A stretch of DNA of 28,625 nt from Dimargaris cristalligena (Eukaryota > Kickxellomycota > Dimargaritomycetes > Dimargaritales > Dimargaritaceae), in the NCBI GenBank assembly GCA_027576995.1, contig JANBQC010000360.1, positions 1-28,625 of the forward strand, read 5' to 3'. Below, piece by piece: positions 20,704 to 28,625 of the stretch. Within the stretch, counting starts at the first letter, position 1. Each line of letters starts with the position of its first letter. A program made the position numbers and the translations under genes. The notes below the pieces were generated by a model. It ran no database searches, was not told the DNA's origin, and worked only from the letters and a program-made list of their open reading frames with translations.

Positions 20704-20711
20704 TATAAATA
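20704..20711 (+). promoter_or_regulatory. TATA-like element with no clear downstream gene
   Basis: TATAAATA is followed by about 180 bp of pyrimidine-rich DNA, the pattern seen before the starts of other genes in this window. It is 764 bp upstream of the transporter ATG. It may be a distal promoter for that gene, possibly with a leader intron, or it may be fortuitous. Confidence 0.25.
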
Positions 20712-21353
20712 GGGCCCCTTCATCCCCCTCAGTGAATTCCATCCCTATACAACTTCCCAGTGCCCGACTAGCCTGTACGGACACCAACCCTTCCCACAGC
20801 CCGCCCCTATCTTTCCTTGCTATATCTTTGGCACCCACAGTGTCACTTTATCTTTACTATCGCTTCCTTCCCTTTCCCTCCCCCCTGCTTAATCGCACTG
20901 GCCCATAATCTGGTTTAAATCAACCGGAACCACCAGCTCTGTTGTGATTTCTAGCCGAGATTTACCATCGCCTTGATTGTTTTGAGGCAATTCTACGATC
21001 AGATTCATTTATTATCCCGCCCCTGGCCTCCCCGCACCTTTCTTCCTGGTCCTAGCGTCATTGGATGAAATTCCCCGATTCGTAGGCATTTGCTCCCTTG
21101 AAGACCCTTTTGTATTTTATTAGTCCAGTTGTTTTTTTACATTCCGTTTATCTACCCTGCACCCATTAGATTTTTTCTGCCTTAGCATCGTATATTACAC
21201 TATAGCTTCTACTTCTGTTTTATGTACGATTACTGCTTCCTCTTTATCTCAACCACTTTCATCGTCATCGGTTAAAAGCTCCTATTATCCTATACGCTTG
21301 TTCAGCAATCATTATTTGAACACATCTCCAAGACACTCGTATTTCGCCATATC

Positions 21354-21360
21354 TATATAA
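21354..21360 (+). promoter_or_regulatory. Candidate TATA box of the Unc93-type transporter gene
   Basis: TATATAA lies 114 bp upstream of the ATG, and a pyrimidine-rich stretch follows. The distance suits a fungal promoter; AT-rich surroundings lower the confidence. Confidence 0.35.
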
Positions 21361-21467
21361 TCTCCGGCATTAGCCGCCCTTTTTTCTACAACCATCTCCC
21401 CTCCCTTCTATTACTTCTCGTTTGATATTGGCCTACTCCGACTCTCTTGATTCAATCAGTCTCAAAA

Positions 21468-22835
21468 ATGCCCGGCAAACGCTCCACCTACACCCAGTTC
21501 ATTCTGGTGGCCGCGATTTACTTCTGCGCGTCCGCTAGTTACCTCATCGTCAATGGTATTGGCGGTGGCGGTCTCAAAGACCCCAGCATCGCAGCCCAAT
21601 CTAACCTCATTGCCAACATTGTCAGTCTAGTGACTGGTCTATTCGCTGGCGCCTTCCACAACTACCTAGGCCCCCGCATTTCGCTTCTGCTCGGTTGTAT
21701 CGCCTACCTCTTCTTCGGCTTCTCCTACCTGATCTACGGCTGGACTAACTTTAAGTATATTATTTACATCGCGGGCGCCTTCTTCGGTCTCATCATCACC
21801 CTGTTCTGGACGGCCCAGGGTTCGCTCATGTTGTCGTACCCCACCGAGGAGCACCGTAGTAAATACCTGACCACCTTCTTCGTGGCCTTCTCCGCCAGCG
21901 GTGCCGTGGGTGGTATCCTGACATTTTCGCTCAACTTCAACAACACCGGCCTGAGTCTGGGCACCGCCACCTACTGGGCCGCCATTGCGGTAGCCGGTCT
22001 AGGTGTTGCGCTGGTCTTCCTCCTGCGCCCCAATTCGGCCCTCATTCGCGACGACGGTACCAGTGTTCCTGAGGAGAAATTCCAGGGGTGGCTGGTGGAA
22101 GTCCGGGGTCTATCGGATACCCTGCGCAACCGGCATATCCTCATGTTGATCCCGCTGTTCATGTTCCTGGGTACCTATTTTACCTACATCACCAACTGCT
22201 ACAACCTGTCCCTGTTCCGTATCCGTACCCGTGGCCTCAACGTCATCTTCTTCAGTGTGTTCGGTACTATCGGTTCGCTGGCTTTCGGCCTGTTCATGCG
22301 TAAATGCAAGCTGCCCACCCGGCAAAAGGGCCTCCTGGCCACTTTGATTTTCACCACCTTGATTTGCGCCTCCTGGATCAGTGCCTATTTTGTGCAGCGG
22401 CCCGTCAAGCGCGGCCACACCGGCGAAGTGGTGGACTTTGAGCAGCCCTACTACTGGTCGATTATCATCATTTACTGCATCTGGGGTTTCCTCGATTCTA
22501 GCCTCAACGCCTTTGGCTTCTGGATTTTGGGCTATTTGACCAACGACACCCAGAAGCAGGCCCGTTACACGGCCTTCACCCGGTTCCTCCAGAGTACCGG
22601 TGGTGTGCTATCGTGGGGTATTGACTCGGCCCAGGTCCCTTACATCCTGGAACTCTGGGTGACCTTTACCTTCCTCATTCTCGCCATGGTCTCGGCCGCG
22701 ACCACCATCACATCGATTAAGTTCCCCAAGGATACTGACTCCATGGAGACCAACTCGATGAATCTGTCGCTGGAGGAGGAGACCAAGTACCCCAGTGCCA
22801 AGGTCCAGACCGAAAAGACCAACTACGGCGTGTAA
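21468..22835 (+). CDS. Unc93-like (DUF895) major facilitator membrane protein
   Basis: A 455-residue intronless frame. I start at the ATG at 21468, which sits in an A-rich context; the frame is open a few codons further 5' but contains no earlier ATG there. The protein is mostly hydrophobic, with about 11-12 predicted membrane spans (roughly 8-28, 43-63, 69-90, 96-118, 135-157, 168-188, 226-246 and four to five more to 417). Features shared with fungal Unc93/DUF895 proteins include LGPRISLLLGCIAYLFFGFS in the second/third helix region, FWTAQGSLMLSYPTEEHRSKY after the fourth helix, and a basic cytoplasmic loop near RKCKLPTRQKG. The last 40 residues are hydrophilic and rich in Ser, Glu and Lys, as expected for a cytosolic tail. 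Worm UNC-93 modulates a potassium channel and vertebrate UNC93B1 chaperones Toll-like receptors. The substrates of the fungal members are not generally known, so I infer only a membrane transporter-like role. Confidence 0.87.
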   Translation: MPGKRSTYTQFILVAAIYFCASASYLIVNGIGGGGLKDPSIAAQSNLIANIVSLVTGLFAGAFHNYLGPRISLLLGCIAYLFFGFSYLIYGWTNFKYIIYIAGAFFGLIITLFWTAQGSLMLSYPTEEHRSKYLTTFFVAFSASGAVGGILTFSLNFNNTGLSLGTATYWAAIAVAGLGVALVFLLRPNSALIRDDGTSVPEEKFQGWLVEVRGLSDTLRNRHILMLIPLFMFLGTYFTYITNCYNLSLFRIRTRGLNVIFFSVFGTIGSLAFGLFMRKCKLPTRQKGLLATLIFTTLICASWISAYFVQRPVKRGHTGEVVDFEQPYYWSIIIIYCIWGFLDSSLNAFGFWILGYLTNDTQKQARYTAFTRFLQSTGGVLSWGIDSAQVPYILELWVTFTFLILAMVSAATTITSIKFPKDTDSMETNSMNLSLEEETKYPSAKVQTEKTNYGV

Positions 22836-24877
22836 TATCATATTTGTGTGTTTCTTTTTATTCTAATTTACATTTTTTTTAAAGTGTTTAATTCTTCTTA
22901 TTATGATCCGAGCTACGATTATCGGTGATTTTTCCAAAAAAAAACCCCTACATGAGTTTCCACGGGGCCGTCATTTAATTTTTTGTTATCTGGTATTCCA
23001 TACATATAGTATGGACCGATTGATTAATAAATACCTTGTATGTGCTATATTTGAGTCAGTTTTGGTAAAGCGTTTGTGGGTGGTTTAGCAAAGGATCAGG
23101 GGCCGCCCGTACAACGTCGGTAATTCGGGGAGAGATCTAGCTCTCCTCTTACTATTTTCAGCACTCAATTACTTATCGGATGGGCTGTACCAGTACCAAA
23201 ATGGTTTGTTATCTAACAGTACAGGGTTGCACGCCGACTGTGGGAGGCAGCTTCTGCCAACAGCCGTCGCGAACGATTTTGTGCTTGATGCCACCAGTTC
23301 CCACAGACACACTCGTCCAATGTGCTGCCGCATAGTAAGCCAAAGAGGAGGCTTCGTTTCTAAAGACAGATTCGATGAAAGGAGCAACCAACCGTCATTT
23401 TTGCATCTTGGATCTTACATCCATAATAACCTATCGTCACGCTTACATTTCCGACCTATTCCTGAAGGTATCAGTTTAAGTACAAGGTCGTCGGCTGATT
23501 TAATAGATAGTTTCTTTCCCCGTACCGAGGAGGAAGAGAAGCGACAGTCGACTATACTCTACCAGTATCGTTGTGCTTTTATCTTATGTTTTGGTCAGTG
23601 GTAGTCACCAATGCTTATCATTTAAATAATTGGGTTTTTTGATCTCAATTCTTCCCCGTTTCGGGATACCCATTGCGCCCAGTCCTACCAAACTGGAATC
23701 AAGAGCGCCTTTCACCATCTGCAAGTAAGGAACCGGTCTCGCTGACAGTAGGCCACGTCGAAAGGAGGCAGACCACGACCTCCATTCGCCCCCCCTCCCA
23801 GTCTAGCAGCTCGATACCGGAGTTCAACGGCAGTACATAATTACACGCTTCATTTCATTCCAAGAGCATTTCAAATGTCGTGACGACAACCCAACATACA
23901 CTGGTTTGTGGCCAGTATAATGGTCTAATAGTAGTGGCTCATCAGCTACTATAACTCGACCATTAGCAACCATGGAGCTGGCTCATTTTGTCTTTTATCA
24001 CAGTCATTCATCCCCCAAGTGACAGGCAGTGTTATAAATGAGGGGCTCTGTAGTCTACCGATAATTACAGGTTTTTAGGATTGGCCCTACCCCGAGTAGC
24101 AACGGAGTTGCTGTCTTGCTTGAGCCACATGTTCCGTTTTGATGGATTTCTTCAGATCCATGCTCATGGTTCGCATCATTTTCCCTTAAAAGCGACCGGA
24201 TATATCTTCTTCGGAAGCTCTTACCATTTAATAACAAGTTCAGGCTATTTTCTGGCGGTAAGGCAGTTTACGCTTGATTACTTGGCATTTCCCCTTTACC
24301 AGCTTGGGGTTGGTGCCCTATTGGTTCTAATAACTAGCTACTCTATTGCCTAATGGCCATAATGGGATGCCTGGGAGTCAATATGGGATTTCCGTTTCAA
24401 CGGGGGTTCCCATCCTCCCTTTGAATAGTCTTAACTATATATATATATATATATATAAATATAATAGGTTATCACTTTCGAAATGGTCTCTGATCAGTTG
24501 TAGCTAGATATTGTGCCCAGTCTGACAAAGGTCGGGAATATGGCCACCGCACCAGCACTTTTGAGTAACCTTAGCCCCCCATTCACTGGGCTCTCCTTGG
24601 AAATACCCGAGCATGATGGCTAGTGTGACGGCCTCGCCTGGTTCCACAGCGACGGGGGGTACGGACTGACAGGGCCACGCATGTAGCCTCCCCCATCACC
24701 AACAGTCCATCCACAGGCCCAACCCGTCCGATTAAGGAATGGCGTGTGTGGCTTTCGGCCCTTTTCCCTTTCCATTCCCATAGTCTCCTTTAATCTATCC
24801 TTGCAATAATACCGGTTACTTATTCATTTTCCCAGCCCTATTGGTGCTCGACGTTCCTACTTATTGGTGCCCTCGGT
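22836..24877. other. Intergenic region between the transporter and C1-THF synthase genes
   Basis: The first 250 bp after the transporter stop are AT-rich and likely 3' flanking. Open stretches at 23206-23604 and 24081-24353 on the plus strand are not recognisable. A TA repeat lies at 24436-24457. The last 120 bp before 24878 are pyrimidine-rich, as expected for a promoter or leader. No clear TATA box was seen for the downstream gene. Confidence 0.55.
24436..24457. repeat. TA dinucleotide microsatellite (11 copies)
   Basis: Eleven perfect TA units are followed by a further AT-rich stretch, about 420 bp upstream of the C1-THF synthase frame. Confidence 0.93.
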
Positions 24878-27800
24878 ATGCTGCCGTGGCCTTGCCGTAT
24901 CCCCCCTGCTCTTCTTCTTCGTTCCCCCTCGTTGCTCCAGCCTGGTGCCGCCTCTCGCCACCCCGTATCCCGATTACCTCTGCATTCCCGTCGACTCTTC
25001 GCCCCCCACTCGCTCCCTTCTTTGTTTACTACCCCCCTCCGACTCTCTCCCTACTCCACCGCCATGACGGCCCAAGTGATCGACGGCAAGACCATTGCGG
25101 CCGACATTCGCGCCTCCATTAAGGAGGCCATTGCCCAATACCAGGCCCAGCACCCCCATTTCCAGCCCGGTCTTGCCATTATTCAGGTGGGCCAGCAGGA
25201 AGACTCCATTGTCTACGTTCGCCAAAAGAACCGCGCCGCAGCCGAGGTCGGCATTAAATTCCAGCACCACCAGCTCCCGGAGTCCGTGACCCAGGCCCAG
25301 CTCATGCAGCTGATCCACGAGCTGAACCACGATCCCCGGGTCCACGGTATTCTGATCCAACTGCCCATTCCCGAGCACCTCGACCCCCAGGAGGCCATTT
25401 ACGCCATTAGTCCCCACAAGGACGTGGACGGATTCCACCCGCTGAACATCGGTAACTTGTCTAAACGGCAGGGCCATCCCTACTTTCTGCCCTGCACCCC
25501 CAAGGGCTGCATCGAACTCCTGAAGCGCTCAGGGGTCGAAGTGGCCGGCCGTAAGGCCGTGGTGATCGGGCGCAGTGACATCGTTGGCACCCCGCTCTTC
25601 GCCCTGCTTAATGGTCTCGATGCGACCGTGACGCTGTGCCACCGGCGCACGAGCAACCTGGAGGCCATCATTGGCACCGCCGATATCCTGGTGGTGGCCA
25701 TTGGACAGGCCCAGTTCGTCCAGGGGTCCTGGCTCAAGCCCGGCGCGGTGGTCATTGACGTGGGCATGAATGCTATCCCCGATGCCACCAAAAAGTCCGG
25801 CATGCGGCTGGTGGGCGATGTGGACTACGCCTCAGCCTCCCAGGTGGCCTCCCACATCACCCCCGTTCCCGGGGGCGTGGGGCCCATGACCGTGGCCATG
25901 TTACTGCAGAACACCTTCGAAGGTGCCAAGGCGGTGATGGATCCCGCCCACAAGGTCCGGATTACGCCGCTTCCTCTACGGCCTTTACATCCCGTCCCCT
26001 CCGACATCGATATTGCCATGGGCCAGATCCCGAAACAAATCACCCGGTTGGCTGACGAGCTCCAGCTGTCCCCCCACGAGTTTGATTCGTACGGTCCGTA
26101 TAAGGCCAAGGTGAGCATGGACGTGCTGCAGCGACTGGCTGGTCGCCGCAACGGCAAGTATATTATCGTGGCCGGTATCACACCTACGCCGCTGGGTGAG
26201 GGAAAATCGACGCTTACCATTGGCCTGTGCCAGGCTTTGGGTGCTCACTTAGGTAAAACCGCATTCGCCTGCGTCCGCCAGCCGTCCCAGGGCCCTACGT
26301 TCGGGATCAAAGGGGGGGCCGCCGGAGGTGGTTACTCGCAGGTTATCCCCATGGACGAATTCAATCTCCACCTCACGGGGGATATCCATGCCGTTGCCGC
26401 CGCCAACAATTTACTCGCGGCAGCCATTGATGCCCGCATGTTCCACGAGGCCACGCAGTCGGATCAGGCCCTCTTCAACCGCCTGTGCCCCCTCAAGAAG
26501 GGCAAACGCCACTTCGCCCCCGTTATGCGCACCCGGTTGGCCAACCTGGGTATCCCCGCCGATGCCGAGCCCGAGGATTTAACCGAAGCGCAAATCTGCC
26601 AGTTTGTGCGCTTAGATATTGATCCCGACACTATCACCTGGAACCGCGTGGTGGACACCAACGATCGATTCCTGCGCCGCATTACCATTGGCCAAAACCC
26701 CACCGAACAGGGTCGTGAACGCCGAACCGGGTACGATATCGCAGTGGCCAGCGAATGTATGGCCGTTCTGGCCCTCAGCACCTCCCTAACCGACATGCGG
26801 GCACGTCTAGGCCGTATGGTGGTTGCTAGTTCGAAGGCCGGGGAGCCGATTACGGCCGACGACTTGGGCACGGGTGGGGCCCTCGCGGTGCTCATGAAGG
26901 ATGCCATCCGACCCAACCTGATGCAGACCCTGGAGGGAACCCCCGTGTTCGTGCATGCTGGCCCCTTTGCCAACATTGCGCACGGTAATTCGTCCATTCT
27001 CGCCGACGCTATTGCCCTGAAACTCGCGGGTACCGACCCTCTGGAACCCACGGCCCAGCCCGGCTACGTCGTTACCGAGGCCGGATTTGGGGCGGATATC
27101 GGCATGGAGAAGTTCTTTGACATCAAGTGCCGCGTTTCGGGCCTTACCCCCAGCGCTGTGGTCCTGGTGGCCACCACTCGCGCCCTTAAAATGCACGGCG
27201 GTGGCTCCGCGGTAACCCCCGGCCGTCCCCTCCCGGAGGAATACACGCAGGAAAACTTGGAACTGCTCGAGCGGGGTTGCGCCAACCTCACCAAACACAT
27301 TGAAAATGCCCGGAAATTCGGCCTACCCACCGTGGTAGCCATTAACCGATTTGAGACGGATTCGGATGCCGAAATTGCCCTCGTACAGCAGCTGGCCCTC
27401 GAGGCTGGTGCGTCGGCGGCCGCGGCCTGCAGCCACTGGGCTCATGGTGGCCTAGGGGCTGTAGAACTGGCCCAGGAATTGGTGAACATTTGCGACCGGC
27501 CCCAAGAAACCGACGCGCCCGCGTTCCGTTTCCTGTACGATTTGGACCAACCTATCCCTGCCAAGATTGAAACCATTGCCCGGGAGATGTACGGGGCCGA
27601 CGGTGTGACTTTTTCGGCCGAGGCCCAGGCCAAAATCGCCACGTACACCCGCCAGGGATTCGCCCATTTACCCATTTGTATGGCCAAAACCCACCTCAGT
27701 CTGTCGCACGACCCCTCGCTTAAGGGCGTTCCCACCGGATTTATCGTACCGGTTCGCGATGTCCGCTTGAGTGCCGGAGCCGGGTTTATTTACCCCCTGC

Positions 27801-27898
27801 TCGGTGAAATGCAGACTATGCCTGGTCTACCCACCCGCCCCTGTTTCTATGACGTGGACCTGGACCCCGAGACCGGTCGGGTCATGGGCCTCTTCTAG
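24878..27898 (+). CDS. ADE3: Trifunctional C1-tetrahydrofolate synthase
   Basis: The intronless frame has 1006 codons from the first ATG and 944 from the second (Met63, at 25064). The usual fungal length is about 945 (cytosolic Ade3) to 975 (mitochondrial Mis1). Residues 63 to about 350 are the methylenetetrahydrofolate dehydrogenase/cyclohydrolase. They carry YVRQK (Tyr113, Lys117), [14 protein letters not shown], the NADP-binding [11 protein letters not shown], and [13 protein letters not shown]. From about 375 to the end is formate-THF ligase, with the P-loop TPLGEGKST (about 437-445), [50 protein letters not shown] and the normal C-terminus ending GLF. Together the activities interconvert formate, 10-formyl-, methenyl- and methylene-THF for purine, thymidylate and Met synthesis. 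Residues 1-62 contain about nine Arg and no acidic residue, like a mitochondrial presequence, so the gene may make two isoforms. The same DNA could equally be a CT-rich 5' leader. Family assignment is certain; whether the start is at 24878 or 25064 is open. Confidence 0.97.
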   Translation: MLPWPCRIPPALLLRSPSLLQPGAASRHPVSRLPLHSRRLFAPHSLPSLFTTPLRLSPYSTAMTAQVIDGKTIAADIRASIKEAIAQYQAQHPHFQPGLAIIQVGQQEDSIVYVRQKNRAAAEVGIKFQHHQLPESVTQAQLMQLIHELNHDPRVHGILIQLPIPEHLDPQEAIYAISPHKDVDGFHPLNIGNLSKRQGHPYFLPCTPKGCIELLKRSGVEVAGRKAVVIGRSDIVGTPLFALLNGLDATVTLCHRRTSNLEAIIGTADILVVAIGQAQFVQGSWLKPGAVVIDVGMNAIPDATKKSGMRLVGDVDYASASQVASHITPVPGGVGPMTVAMLLQNTFEGAKAVMDPAHKVRITPLPLRPLHPVPSDIDIAMGQIPKQITRLADELQLSPHEFDSYGPYKAKVSMDVLQRLAGRRNGKYIIVAGITPTPLGEGKSTLTIGLCQALGAHLGKTAFACVRQPSQGPTFGIKGGAAGGGYSQVIPMDEFNLHLTGDIHAVAAANNLLAAAIDARMFHEATQSDQALFNRLCPLKKGKRHFAPVMRTRLANLGIPADAEPEDLTEAQICQFVRLDIDPDTITWNRVVDTNDRFLRRITIGQNPTEQGRERRTGYDIAVASECMAVLALSTSLTDMRARLGRMVVASSKAGEPITADDLGTGGALAVLMKDAIRPNLMQTLEGTPVFVHAGPFANIAHGNSSILADAIALKLAGTDPLEPTAQPGYVVTEAGFGADIGMEKFFDIKCRVSGLTPSAVVLVATTRALKMHGGGSAVTPGRPLPEEYTQENLELLERGCANLTKHIENARKFGLPTVVAINRFETDSDAEIALVQQLALEAGASAAAACSHWAHGGLGAVELAQELVNICDRPQETDAPAFRFLYDLDQPIPAKIETIAREMYGADGVTFSAEAQAKIATYTRQGFAHLPICMAKTHLSLSHDPSLKGVPTGFIVPVRDVRLSAGAGFIYPLLGEMQTMPGLPTRPCFYDVDLDPETGRVMGLF

Positions 27899-28625
27899 CC
27901 GCTGAGTGCCAACTTTTGAAATGGTTATTTCTTCTACTATTCAAAACGCACGCGTGCCCTTTTGGGGGTTGATTACGAAGCGAAGGATCAAGCCACATTT
28001 TATTATTTCCGGACTTTATTTATGCTATTCAGTTTTCCTATATCTTTTATAAAACCATATTCCTTTAACTAGATCAAGGTTTTTTTTTCTGTTTGTTGGC
28101 TCTGTGGCGAGATGCCAGTATTGGGAAAAGTATATGGAGTATAAGGTTAGTGTCGGAGTGAAACAACCGACCAATTAGGGCAACGCCCCATAATTGGATA
28201 ATTAGAATACTGCTGAATTGAACAGTTTCTGCCCACATGCCCGCTTCTCTCATTGACGAGTCAGCATCCACAAGCTGGCGCCCACACCAAAGGATTCGCA
28301 ATAATGATCGGCACCCTTTGTTCAGAGGTTGAACCATTAGGGCATGGGGTCCCGGCCTACCTAAAACTCAGTACCTGGAATCAGCTGGGCTCAAAGGTGT
28401 ACCCCATGCCTACCTAGCACTTCAGTCTATCTATACCCTTTAAAAAACCACTTGATGCCGGTCGCCGGTATAAACGCCATTGATATGTGCGGGGATATTC
28501 GTATAGCCCATACCACACACATACTCTCTCTCTATTTATATTTCTATCTTAATATGGGTGAACTTCAACCCAACTGTATAAGATTTTACACAATATATGT
28601 ATGGGAGAATATGTGGGAGAATAAC
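27899..28625. other. Right-edge region without a recognised gene
   Basis: AT-rich flanking DNA follows the C1-THF synthase stop and should include its 3' untranslated region. A minus-strand open stretch at 28074-28337 has no recognisable feature. I see no RNA gene or repeat of note here. Confidence 0.6.

Larger units (their letters stand above)
14621..21467. other. Gene-poor region of about 6.8 kb
   Basis: I find no recognisable gene in this stretch on either strand. Stops are frequent and there is no sustained GC-rich codon pattern like that of the genes on either side. Open stretches up to about 126 codons occur (for example 19546-19926 plus, 15326-15610 minus, 17088-17420 plus), without motifs I know. 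There are long C runs near 18200-18209 and 19530-19538 and a G run near 20214-20221. A perfect 11-base inverted repeat lies at 17758-17812. The rightmost 750 bp contain a TATAAATA at 20704-20711 and pyrimidine-rich DNA leading to the transporter gene. Multi-exon genes with short exons could be missed by eye. Confidence 0.55.

Noticed and set aside
21447..21467. Extending the Unc93-type protein seven codons upstream
   Set aside because: The frame is open there but begins with TTG; the ATG at 21468 has a strong A-rich context and is the normal eukaryotic choice.
24081..24353. Hydrophobic 90-codon open frame resembling a membrane protein
   Set aside because: No family resemblance, no ATG at its 5' end, and the opposite strand is similarly open; not enough to call.
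24974..27735. Several long minus-strand open frames inside the C1-THF synthase gene
   Set aside because: They are shadows of a GC-rich, strongly biased coding strand and show no domain of their own.
1..28625. CRISPR array, rRNA gene or intact transposon
   Set aside because: No regularly spaced repeats, no rRNA-like conserved blocks, and no transposase, reverse transcriptase or paired long terminal repeats were seen.

Overview
The window is nuclear DNA of a fungus. The evidence is a Zn2Cys6 binuclear-cluster transcription factor (a family confined almost entirely to fungi), an alternative oxidase with a fungal layout, a fungal-type trifunctional C1-tetrahydrofolate synthase, an Unc93-type MFS transporter, and short GT-AG spliceosomal introns with GTAAGT or GTATGT donors. 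Genes are GC-rich with many C-ending codons and lie in long, more AT-rich intergenic DNA. I cannot assign a phylum from sequence alone. The loose gene spacing and few introns would suit an early-diverging lineage, but that is only a guess.

Layout, left to right. 1-3393: no recognisable gene. 3394-4082 (minus): PINX1/Pxr1-type G-patch nucleolar protein in two exons. 4784-6573 (plus): monoglyceride-lipase-like alpha/beta hydrolase in three exons, divergently arranged to the G-patch gene, with the nucleophilic serine replaced by alanine. 6574-8789: intergenic. 8790-11414 (plus): intronless Zn2Cys6 transcription factor of 874 residues. 11415-13516: intergenic. 13517-14620 (plus): mitochondrial alternative oxidase. 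14621-21467: a gene-poor stretch of about 6.8 kb. 21468-22835 (plus): Unc93/MFS membrane transporter. 22836-24877: intergenic. 24878-27898 (plus): C1-THF synthase with a possible N-terminal mitochondrial presequence before the usual start. 27899-28625: intergenic.

The genes do not form an obvious operon or cluster. They cover ribosome biogenesis (Pxr1), lipid hydrolysis or a dead relative of it, transcription control, respiration (AOX), membrane transport, and one-carbon metabolism. The one neighbourhood that might be functionally linked is the zinc-cluster factor followed by AOX. In Neurospora, AOX induction depends on zinc-cluster factors acting through paired CGG triplets, and two CGG-N7-CGG arrangements occur in this intergenic region, though about one is expected by chance. 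I found no tRNA, rRNA, CRISPR array or intact mobile element. The most useful follow-ups are the Ser-to-Ala change in the hydrolase, the possible dual targeting of the C1-THF synthase, the G-patch stop codon that overlaps a strong donor site, and the excess of long G/C homopolymers in the noncoding DNA. I did not find a convincing new biological system.
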